27,262 nt of DNA from Chthonomonas sp. UBA1950 (GTDB taxonomy: Bacteria; Armatimonadota; Fimbriimonadia; Fimbriimonadales; Fimbriimonadaceae): positions 1-27,262 of the forward strand of contig DDEQ01000048.1 in the NCBI GenBank assembly GCA_002336105.1. Direction: 5' to 3'. Numbering within the stretch: position 1 is the first letter of the stretch; each line of letters opens with the position of its first letter. Below are positions 15,052-21,723 of the stretch, piece by piece. The notes under the pieces were generated by a model. That model was not told the origin of the DNA. It saw only the letters and a program-made list of their open reading frames with translations, and did no database searches. Both the position numbers and the translations under genes were made by a program.

Positions 15052-15924
15052 TTGCGAAAAGCCTTTACACTTATTGAACTCCTCGTCGTTATAGCCATCA
15101 TCGCGATCCTCGCCGCGATCCTATTCCCGGTTTTTGCTCAAGCAAAAGAAGCCGCCAAGAACACAGCAACGCTAAGCACCATGAAGCAGATTGGGACTGC
15201 TTGCATGCTCTATGGTGGGGATTATGATGATGGATATCCCACTTGGTCTGAATATTGGTACATGTACTATGTTGATAGTGCTAACAAAGGTTCGGACACG
15301 ATTGATAGATATTGGGATGCCAAGCTATACCCATATGTAAAGAGTGGAAATCCTGGTCAAGCAGCGACTCCTGGCACAGGCACTGCTAACTGGGGCGGCG
15401 TCTGGCGAAGCGCAGGCAGCGAGCGCCCTGAAAATTATCGCAGTATCGGTATTAGCATGGGGCTGATCTATGACTCGGTTCGCACAAGCCCTTATTACTA
15501 TCGATACGTCAATGCAAGCCAGATTGAAAAGCCAGCTGATACGATCTTTGTCGGTGACGGAGGCACAAACGGCCGACTTGGTCGAACGTATGATCAGCAA
15601 GGCTATTTTGAGCGCTGGATGTGTCGAGAGAACAGTCCTTTGCCTTCAGGTTGCCCATCTGCAGGGTACACCCGAGACGCGCCTTGGCGTTTTACCGATA
15701 AGGCTAACTATGCGTTCATGGACGGACATGCAAAAACAGTCAAAGGTGATGTTATTTTCCCAAGGCCGCCGAAGAACTCAAGTGGCAACTGGGCATTCGC
15801 TGCCGGCATTCCTCGAGGCAATCTAGAGTGCACCCATGCTAAGTACATGGCTGCTTTAGCAGATCAACGCGCCTATCACGCGAGCTACGCGCTAAGCACT
15901 TACGGGGTCACCTGTAACCCGTAA
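15052..15924 (+). CDS. Prepilin-like secreted protein, degenerate H-X9-DG motif (copy 2)
   Basis: A 290-residue paralogue of the genes at 8356 and 16586. I chose TTG 15052 as start because GGAGA (15039-15043) lies eight bases before it and the product then begins MRKAFTLIELL like its paralogues; TTG 15037 would add five residues. The prepilin signal has Ala before the cut and Glu at +5, followed by LFPVFAQAKEAAKNTATLSTMKQ. The globular part includes YGGDYDDGYPTW and many Tyr/Trp residues. The C-terminal motif reads RFTDKANYAFMDGHAK: the DG and DGHAK are present but the His of H-X9-DG is Phe214. A very strong terminator follows 20 bases after the stop. Confidence 0.85.
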   Translation: MRKAFTLIELLVVIAIIAILAAILFPVFAQAKEAAKNTATLSTMKQIGTACMLYGGDYDDGYPTWSEYWYMYYVDSANKGSDTIDRYWDAKLYPYVKSGNPGQAATPGTGTANWGGVWRSAGSERPENYRSIGISMGLIYDSVRTSPYYYRYVNASQIEKPADTIFVGDGGTNGRLGRTYDQQGYFERWMCRENSPLPSGCPSAGYTRDAPWRFTDKANYAFMDGHAKTVKGDVIFPRPPKNSSGNWAFAAGIPRGNLECTHAKYMAALADQRAYHASYALSTYGVTCNP

Positions 15925-15941
15925 TTTCTGAAGCAATTAGG

Positions 15942-15982
15942 AAAGAGGGCCGTGTAGTGATACTACACGGCCCTCTTTTTTA
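15942..15982. terminator. Strong bidirectional rho-independent terminator
   Basis: GAGGGCCGTGTAGT (15945-15958) and ACTACACGGCCCTC (15962-15975) pair perfectly over 14 bp around a three-base loop and are followed by six T. On the left the stem is preceded by AAA, giving a short T-run in the minus direction. It separates the prepilin-like gene from the convergent small lipoprotein gene, whose stop codon lies inside the T-run. Confidence 0.93.
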
Positions 15983-16210
15983 CTTCGCTGTGTCAGCAGG
16001 CGTTTCGTTTCCAGGTGAGTTAGCGCCTTGAAGAGGAGTAGGCACATCTTCTTTTCCTTTTGCCATAGCTGACTCATCAGGCTTTGAAGCCGAGGTACTC
16101 GTCGGTGTGCCAGCTGGGCCGGCTTTTTCTTCTGCCGTTGAACCGTTTGAGCACCCTATGCACAACACAGCAAGAATCGTAATCCCTGCAATAAACAAGT
16201 TGGTCTTCAT
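15980..16210 (-). CDS. Small lipoprotein (76 aa), low-complexity mature part
   Basis: Begins with ATG at 16210 (a TTG directly before it could also serve). MKTNLFIAGITILAVLCIGC is a lipoprotein signal peptide with a slightly unusual lipobox (C-I-G-C, Leu at -4). The mature 57 residues are rich in Ala, Pro, Ser, Thr, Gly, Glu and Lys (SNGSTAEEKAGPAGTPTSTS) and probably disordered. I do not recognise a family. It is convergent with prepilin-like gene 2 and shares its terminator. Size, anchoring and composition resemble the small proteins at 9165 and 17443, which also adjoin prepilin-like genes. Confidence 0.6.
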   Translation of the reverse strand: MKTNLFIAGITILAVLCIGCSNGSTAEEKAGPAGTPTSTSASKPDESAMAKGKEDVPTPLQGANSPGNETPADTAK

Positions 16211-16585
16211 CAACTGAAAAAATTACCTCAGATAAGGTAAGTGCCAGTGTTTCTAGTTGTGGAAACAGGGGCTTATGGTCAAGTTCTGTGTCTTTGAAGA
16301 CGACTCCTGGATAAAACAGTAGATTTGTTAACAATCTTCTTCTGTTTTCGAGAAGTTGCTGTATCATGTTTTCTCAAGTGACCCACTGCCATATGTGTTG
16401 AGCATGTGAGGTTAAGATTCTGTTTAACAGCATTCACTCGAAGACGAGTGTTTGTCTTATAATCATCGATGAACTCCTTGTAGTAATTCTGGATTTATCT
16501 ATGCTGTTGAATGGTTGAAATTTCTCTTATACTGTTCGGTCACTGATTTGGAAGTAGCAGCTTCCTGTTCATTTATAGGATTCAA
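16211..16585. other. Intergenic region between the small lipoprotein and prepilin-like gene 3
   Basis: About 375 bases between divergent genes. On the minus strand TTACCT and AGGTAA (16223-16240) can pair around a six-base loop and would hide the only Shine-Dalgarno-like sequence of the lipoprotein gene. A short hairpin CACTCG-AAGA-CGAGTG (16435-16450) precedes a perfect TATAAT (16458-16463) that lacks a good -35. A second -10-like TATACT (16528-16533) lies nearer the prepilin-like gene, with TTGAAT 15 bases upstream. None of these is certain. Confidence 0.4.
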
Positions 16586-17440
16586 ATGCATATTCGAAAA
16601 GCCTTCACACTAATCGAGCTACTCGTCGTGATTGCGATCATCGCAATTCTTGCGGCAATCTTGTTCCCAGTTTTCGCTCAAGCTAAGCTTGCAGCCAAGA
16701 AAACGCAAGACTTGTCGAACAACAAGCAGATCCTTCTCGGTTGTCAAATGTACACCGTTGACTACGATGACGTACTTCCCATGATTCGAAACGGAGCTTC
16801 TAACTGGCAAAATCCTGTCACGGGCGAGCAAATAAACAGTGGTCACAACGCTGTAAACCCATATATCAAGAACCGGTCGCTTTGGTTGTCGCCAAACGAT
16901 ACGATGCCTCGCTGTGACGCGACTTCGACGGGATATTTCTCGCCTTCCATCCAAAGCAACCCCACGGGTGGAGGTATCAGCTACGTTTTCTCCTACTACG
17001 TGTCTGGTTCAACGACTTCATTCGGAATAGGTGGTCGAGCCATTGGTGCTACCGTATATTCGAACTCCTTCTCCACGACTGCGGTTGGCGCACCTGCTAA
17101 CACCATCTGGCTGATTCCTAGCTACATCAGTTGGAGCTACTGGAACGGACTCATGCAGTACCGAGCAGACCAACGACAATATGCCTTCGATCCATCGGTG
17201 TGGTCAGGCGGTCTGGCGACTTGGCCAAACGTAACGAGTGCTTCTGGCGCTTGGTGTTCCACTCAGGACGCCATGTCGGTCGGTGCATATGGCGGAATCA
17301 CAAACTGGGGATTTGCCGACGGACACGCGAAGTCCATGAAGCGAGATCAGATTATGGATCGAACTTGGGTTACCGACCTAACCACAGCTATTGCTACAAA
17401 TAAGAAGAACCTCATTCACTACGACGAGAAGTACAAGTAA
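16586..17440 (+). CDS. Prepilin-like secreted protein, H-X9-DG His replaced by Tyr (copy 3)
   Basis: A 284-residue protein with ATG preceded by AGGA at six bases. MHIRKAFTLIELL starts a type IV prepilin signal (Ala before the cut, Glu at +5), followed by LFPVFAQAKLAAKKTQDLSNNKQ. The body has YTVDYDDVLPM, aligned with YTGDFDDTYPM and YGGDYDDGYPT of the two paralogues, and is rich in Ser, Tyr, Trp and Asn. The end carries WGFADGHAK (Asp245-Gly246), with Tyr235 at the position of the H-X9-DG His. Export and assembly through a type IV pilus or type II-like system is expected; the function is unknown. The next gene starts two bases after its stop. Confidence 0.85.
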   Translation: MHIRKAFTLIELLVVIAIIAILAAILFPVFAQAKLAAKKTQDLSNNKQILLGCQMYTVDYDDVLPMIRNGASNWQNPVTGEQINSGHNAVNPYIKNRSLWLSPNDTMPRCDATSTGYFSPSIQSNPTGGGISYVFSYYVSGSTTSFGIGGRAIGATVYSNSFSTTAVGAPANTIWLIPSYISWSYWNGLMQYRADQRQYAFDPSVWSGGLATWPNVTSASGAWCSTQDAMSVGAYGGITNWGFADGHAKSMKRDQIMDRTWVTDLTTAIATNKKNLIHYDEKYK

Positions 17441-17442
17441 GC

Positions 17443-17697
17443 ATGAACGATACAACTAAGAAAGTCGTTCTTGTCGTCATCATTGTCTTGGCTGTGATCG
17501 CAGTTGCATTCACGGGTAAACAAATGGTTCAAGGTGACCAGATGGTGATCCAAAATCACATGGATGCGCCTGCTGGGCATAAGTCTGAAAAAGAAGCTGC
17601 GCTTGCAGGACAATCGGGTCCGCAGAGCGAAGCTGAAAAGAGTGCACTTCTTGACGGAAGTGCTCCGGGTGCTCCTGGAGGATCTGACGGAAAATAG
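17443..17697 (+). CDS. Small single-pass membrane protein (84 aa)
   Basis: It starts with ATG two bases after the stop of prepilin-like gene 3, so it is almost surely co-transcribed. Residues 8-23 (VVLVVIIVLAVIAVAF) form one transmembrane anchor after a short basic start (MNDTTKK), leaving a likely periplasmic tail of about 60 residues. The tail is low-complexity and charged (HKSEKEAALAGQSGPQSEAE) and ends Gly/Pro/Ala-rich (GAPGGSDGK). I do not recognise the family. A strong terminator follows. Confidence 0.7.
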   Translation: MNDTTKKVVLVVIIVLAVIAVAFTGKQMVQGDQMVIQNHMDAPAGHKSEKEAALAGQSGPQSEAEKSALLDGSAPGAPGGSDGK

Positions 17698-17717
17698 CAG
17701 TTACTTACAGAGCTAGT

Positions 17718-17763
17718 ACAACGAGACCGATTGTAGTTTGCAATCGGTCTCGTTGTTTGTTGA
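17718..17763 (+). terminator. Rho-independent terminator after the prepilin 3 unit
   Basis: A perfect 16-bp stem, ACAACGAGACCGATTG (17718-17733) with CAATCGGTCTCGTTGT (17741-17756), and a seven-base loop, followed by a T-rich stretch (TTTGTTGACTT). It lies between the small membrane protein gene and the convergent small gene at 17765. Confidence 0.88.
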
Positions 17764-17764
17764 C

Positions 17765-17995
17765 TTAACTTGCGACTAGATGACTATCTCTTGGCTTCGA
17801 GTCGACGACTTTTGCCAATTTCCTTAGGATGCTGACGCTGGCCGAGTTATCGTCGTCAATACTCTTGAGGCATCGAGCAAAAAGTTCGAGCGCTTCCTCC
17901 TTTGTGAAAGCAACGACTATCAAATCTGCACTTGGTTCCATCGACAGTGCAAATAGTCGGAGATTTACGAAACTCCACAAGGTTTCCCGCGTCAA
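17765..17995 (-). CDS. Small hypothetical protein (up to 76 aa)
   Basis: An open frame filling a gap of 350 bases without other genes. The product is soluble and protein-like, with a strand-helix look: SADLIVVAFTKEEALELFARCLKSI, then DDDNSASVSILRKLAKVV. I know no family for it. The frame starts with TTG at 17995; ATG 17941 (MEPSADLIVV) would give 58 residues. No good ribosome site is seen for either. The convergent terminator ending just beyond its stop codon makes a real gene plausible. Confidence 0.42.
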   Translation of the reverse strand: MTRETLWSFVNLRLFALSMEPSADLIVVAFTKEEALELFARCLKSIDDDNSASVSILRKLAKVVDSKPRDSHLVAS

Positions 17996-18123
17996 AACTG
18001 GTAGATAGACGGAAACAATGGGTTAAACCTAGCAAAGTGAGCGGCAAAAGCAGTTTATTTGGTGAGGTTTTAGGCTATATCGTCTAGAATAAGGGTGGGG
18101 AGAAGTGTGCCCGCAAGGATGCC

Positions 18124-21100
18124 ATGGGAAGGCTAACTAAGATATCCATAGCGGCTTTGGTGAGTGTGGCGCTGGCAAGTAATGCAGCGGCACAAACACC
18201 TTACAGCGTCAAGGCGACTGATACTGCTGCTCCTGTGAAGCAGGAGATCGGTGGAACGCAGACTATTGACGTTATTGCTTTGCGTGCGGGTGCTCCAGGT
18301 GCTCCTCTTCGGTTCGGTAACGTTGTTCCTGGTAGTGAGCGAGTTCAACTCAATACTAAACTTCTGGTCGCTACGACTGACTACGCGATCGACTACACCG
18401 TAGGCGTTGTCTATTTGAAAGTTGCTCAAAAGGTGGGTGACCAACTCACTGTCAGCTATCGGTACGGCTCAACATCATCTACGGCTACAACGAATTCGAC
18501 TCCGTCGCTTCAAGGGTTAGGCGCGTTTAACTATAACGTGATGCCTCAGCTCTCCTTGTTGATGGGAATGGGGATGACCGAACGCGCTGCTGACGGCACC
18601 GTCATAAGTAGCAACGTTTTTGGTTGGAAGAATAGTTTTAAAACTTCCAATGGTGCAGTGAATGGTCTCTTTGTTTTTGGTGATCGTAACAAAGAGAACG
18701 TAGGAGCTGGCTTGAATATGGACGCGAACGCGAAGCCGGGCGACGCGTTGAAAGATGAAGGTTCAAGCAAATTCCTCGTGCAGAACTTCCAGACGCGGTT
18801 GCTTGGTGGACAAGCCAATTTCGATTTTCAGGATATCAGCAAGAACTTTGCGAACTATAGTTCGGTTTCGCAGGGTGGGTACAGCGCCGCCGATGTTCAG
18901 AAGTTCCAGAAAGAAAAGGGCTTGACTAGAACTGGAATGTCATTTAGTGGCATGAAGTTAGGTTCAGCAGCTTTCAGCAATTCATTCCGAGACGTCAAGG
19001 ATCCTTCGGGCTCAATCACTTGGCGAAGTTTCGGAATGGAAAATAAAGGGTTGAAAGTCGGTTTCAACTCTCAGAAGGTTGATTCTGGATTTCAGCGATT
19101 TAAGGATATCTCTGAAACGGATCGCGATCAGTTGTTGAAAGAGCGCGGCATGAGCCGTCAGGACTTCACGGGTAGCTTTGATCAAAAAGTTGGAAAGCTC
19201 GGATTCAATTCTTTGTCAATCGTTGATGATTCGACTGGCAACAAGATCAATAAATCTGAAACGACTTTTGGTAACTCTGCTCTGAACTTCAAGTTCGGCG
19301 AACAATCGGTTTCGTCAGGATTTGGTAAGTTCTCTAATCTGAAGAATGATGAGAGGAACTCCTACGGTCGTGAGGCGGGCTTAAGGCGTCAGTGGATGTC
19401 GTTGAGCGCGACTCTCACGAAGGGTGGAACGCCTTTAACCTTTGCCGACAGCAGCTTTAAGAGTGACACGGGCAAATTTACTGCTCGTGACCTCGCTTAC
19501 ACTGGCAAAGCATGGAGCCTTGAGCATAGCGAGAGATCCGCTGATGCTGGTTTTACTAATCTCGGTGCGTTACAGGACGCCGAGATGGACAGTCACGTCA
19601 AGTCGATCGCTTCGATGTACGGTCCGGGCGTCGCAACGAAAACTCAGGATCGATCGAACTTTCTCAAGAGCCAGGGGTTGTCTCGCGACTACACCAAACT
19701 TTCTTCGAGACTGTTTAAGGGCACTGATTTCAGCGTCTCGACTTTGCAGTTCAAAGGAGCTAGTGACAAAGCGTCTTTGGATACGCTAAACCTGACGAAC
19801 AAGAAGTTCACTGCTTCATTTAGGCGGCAGAATCTTGGAACCCAGTTTAACGAACTGTCCAATATGATGGATTTCGAGCGTCAGAAGCTCGGCACCATCA
19901 TTGGTATGCAGCGAACCGACTTGGCATTCAACGTCGATTTGGGCGGGAATCGAAAACTCGATTTCTCGAAGATGATGACTTCGATGGATGCTGGTTCGGT
20001 CAATCGAACCTTGTTGAACTACTCAGCAAAAGGACTGTCGGTATCGGCTGGTGCAAGGGATGTCACAAACGGTTTTAGCAGTGCGAGTTCTCTGATTGAG
20101 TCTGATGCTGAGAAGAGCCTGTTATCGACCTTCCAAGGTTTTAACGAGCGAGATCTCAGTGTGAACTGGGATGTGAAGTCCGGCCTGAAAATGCAATTTG
20201 CCATGCAGGACGCACATAATTCGCTGACCAGCGAAGTAAGAAAGATGACAAATGGGCTAGTCGACTGGCAAGTTGATAAGCTGACGCACGTCAAGCTGGT
20301 CTCGATTGAGCAGCGGAACAATGATCCGCTTGCAACCCTATTTAGCAGCTCATTGCAGCAGATCAGTCTCGCTAGGGATATGGGGCGCTTCGGGAAGTTT
20401 GAGGTTCTTGAATCTCGCCAAACTTACGATGGGACGTCGAATACTTCACTTGATTCGATGAAGCGATACTTGGCATACGAGACCAAGATCGATAAGTTGA
20501 CTAGCGTCCGCACTGAGCAAACAAGCACGAATTTTGGTGACGGTACTGCGGAAAGCATTAGCTCGAATACCATTAGCCGCACTTTAGCGAAGAACGCTGG
20601 CGTATCGCTAACAGATACTCGTATTAACCGATCTGGAAATGAAAGCGACGAAACCAAACGCAACTATGGCTTTTGGTATGAGTTCCAGAATGGTCTGCGA
20701 TTTAGTTACGGATACAATCGACAGCTTGCTGGAACGACAAATGGGACGATGTCGAGCACTGTTTCGCTTGGCACTAACTCAAGCCAGAATTTGGCCGCTG
20801 ACAAAATGGGATCAATCCAGCAGGGGGCAGTCGGCGGCTTGATGGTTGGTGGCGGTTACGGCGTCAATACGTGGGATTCCGGTGATCGAACCCAATCGTT
20901 TAGCAACGTCAACGTCAGCACAGCCAAACCTCTGAAACTCGCTTTTGTTGATAACTTGAAGCTGAATTTCGGAATGGACACGGCTGCCGATTACAGCACA
21001 TGGTTAAAAGAAAACCGGTTGATGGGTTTCTCTGGCAACGTGGGCAAGAACACGTTTGCCTACGAATACCGTAGCCAGATGGCGACGAGTGGAAGTCGTG

Positions 21101-21678
21101 GCATAGATCGTTCGTTCAGGTTTGGAACGGAGGACAACGCCAAGCGCTTATTCTCTGGTTCGCTGTTCTATAAGGTTAGGACCTTGCCTACTGACGAACA
21201 GTTCATGATTCGAGACTTTAGTGTGACGGCGCGACCGACCAGCAAGTTGTCGATTACGAATCAGCTTCAAACGAACCCCGAAGTTGTCAAAACGGATGTG
21301 ATTCTTGGAACGTTGCCTCAGGCTTCTCGAAGCAATAAGTGGCTGATGAACTATCAGCAAAGTGCGCAAAGCACCATTGGAGCTTCTTGGCAAGAACTGA
21401 TCAACGAACAAAACAATGCTAAGTCGACGACGGCAGGTATTAATCTTGGTCTCTTCCAGAAGACTTCGTCGCCGCTGACACTGTTTTATGGAGTTGAAGA
21501 AGCATCTGGAAACGTTGCTTATCGGTTGACCCAGCGTTACAACCTGCAATACTCGCAAAAGAGTGGACTGAGCAGTTTCAGCCTGTTCCTGGGCAACGTC
21601 AGCTACGAGCATAGTATTGCTGACGGCCAACTTCGGAACAACTTAACGATGCGTCTTGACTATCAAGTGCGGTTCTAG
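18124..21678 (+). CDS. Giant outer-membrane beta-barrel protein with six degenerate helical repeats
   Basis: An 1184-residue protein. AAGGAT six bases before the ATG is the ribosome site. Residues 1-24 are a signal peptide (KISIAALVSVALASNAAAQ). Residues 67-114 resemble a small beta domain: VVPGSERVQLNTKLL, TTDYAIDYTVGVVYL, GDQLTVSYRYG, a pattern also seen in SprA-like and other surface proteins. From about 130 to the end there are dozens of amphipathic strands, and the protein ends LTMRLDYQVRF with a terminal Phe, as expected for a BAM substrate. Between residues 234 and 684 a unit of about 77 residues recurs six times (see the repeat feature). There are no plug or TonB-box motifs. The sialate esterase gene follows 45 bases downstream without a terminator, so the barrel may serve uptake or secretion linked to it. 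Precise function unknown. Confidence 0.8.
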   Translation: MGRLTKISIAALVSVALASNAAAQTPYSVKATDTAAPVKQEIGGTQTIDVIALRAGAPGAPLRFGNVVPGSERVQLNTKLLVATTDYAIDYTVGVVYLKVAQKVGDQLTVSYRYGSTSSTATTNSTPSLQGLGAFNYNVMPQLSLLMGMGMTERAADGTVISSNVFGWKNSFKTSNGAVNGLFVFGDRNKENVGAGLNMDANAKPGDALKDEGSSKFLVQNFQTRLLGGQANFDFQDISKNFANYSSVSQGGYSAADVQKFQKEKGLTRTGMSFSGMKLGSAAFSNSFRDVKDPSGSITWRSFGMENKGLKVGFNSQKVDSGFQRFKDISETDRDQLLKERGMSRQDFTGSFDQKVGKLGFNSLSIVDDSTGNKINKSETTFGNSALNFKFGEQSVSSGFGKFSNLKNDERNSYGREAGLRRQWMSLSATLTKGGTPLTFADSSFKSDTGKFTARDLAYTGKAWSLEHSERSADAGFTNLGALQDAEMDSHVKSIASMYGPGVATKTQDRSNFLKSQGLSRDYTKLSSRLFKGTDFSVSTLQFKGASDKASLDTLNLTNKKFTASFRRQNLGTQFNELSNMMDFERQKLGTIIGMQRTDLAFNVDLGGNRKLDFSKMMTSMDAGSVNRTLLNYSAKGLSVSAGARDVTNGFSSASSLIESDAEKSLLSTFQGFNERDLSVNWDVKSGLKMQFAMQDAHNSLTSEVRKMTNGLVDWQVDKLTHVKLVSIEQRNNDPLATLFSSSLQQISLARDMGRFGKFEVLESRQTYDGTSNTSLDSMKRYLAYETKIDKLTSVRTEQTSTNFGDGTAESISSNTISRTLAKNAGVSLTDTRINRSGNESDETKRNYGFWYEFQNGLRFSYGYNRQLAGTTNGTMSSTVSLGTNSSQNLAADKMGSIQQGAVGGLMVGGGYGVNTWDSGDRTQSFSNVNVSTAKPLKLAFVDNLKLNFGMDTAADYSTWLKENRLMGFSGNVGKNTFAYEYRSQMATSGSRGIDRSFRFGTEDNAKRLFSGSLFYKVRTLPTDEQFMIRDFSVTARPTSKLSITNQLQTNPEVVKTDVILGTLPQASRSNKWLMNYQQSAQSTIGASWQELINEQNNAKSTTAGINLGLFQKTSSPLTLFYGVEEASGNVAYRLTQRYNLQYSQKSGLSSFSLFLGNVSYEHSIADGQLRNNLTMRLDYQVRF
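18820..20175 (+). repeat. Six degenerate protein repeats of about 77 residues within the barrel gene
   Basis: Each unit has a beta strand, a turn with Phe, a charged helix ending in G-[LM]-x-R, and another strand. Anchoring Phe residues are at 242, 323, 400, 477, 575 and 651 (spacings 81, 77, 77, 98, 76). Helix ends read QKEKGLTR, LKERGMSR, REAGLRR, KSQGLSR, TIIGMQR and FQGFNER. Unit 4 holds about 20 extra residues before its helix. The repeats have diverged strongly at DNA level. Confidence 0.72.
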
Positions 21679-21723
21679 GTCGAAGGCAAGGTAACTTTGT
21701 GATAGCTCTATAGGAGAGATCAC

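Noticed and set aside
14799..15077. 92-codon frame before prepilin-like gene 2
   Set aside because: No ribosome site, overlaps the prepilin signal region, Arg/Leu/Cys-rich noise-like composition.
16435..16470. CACTCG-AAGA-CGAGTG hairpin and TATAAT taken as a terminator plus promoter
   Set aside because: The stem is only 6 bp with a broken T-run, and no -35 is found at the right distance from the TATAAT.
17856..18047. 63-codon minus-strand frame overlapping 17765-17995
   Set aside because: The alternative frame has a more protein-like sequence; only one can be real here.
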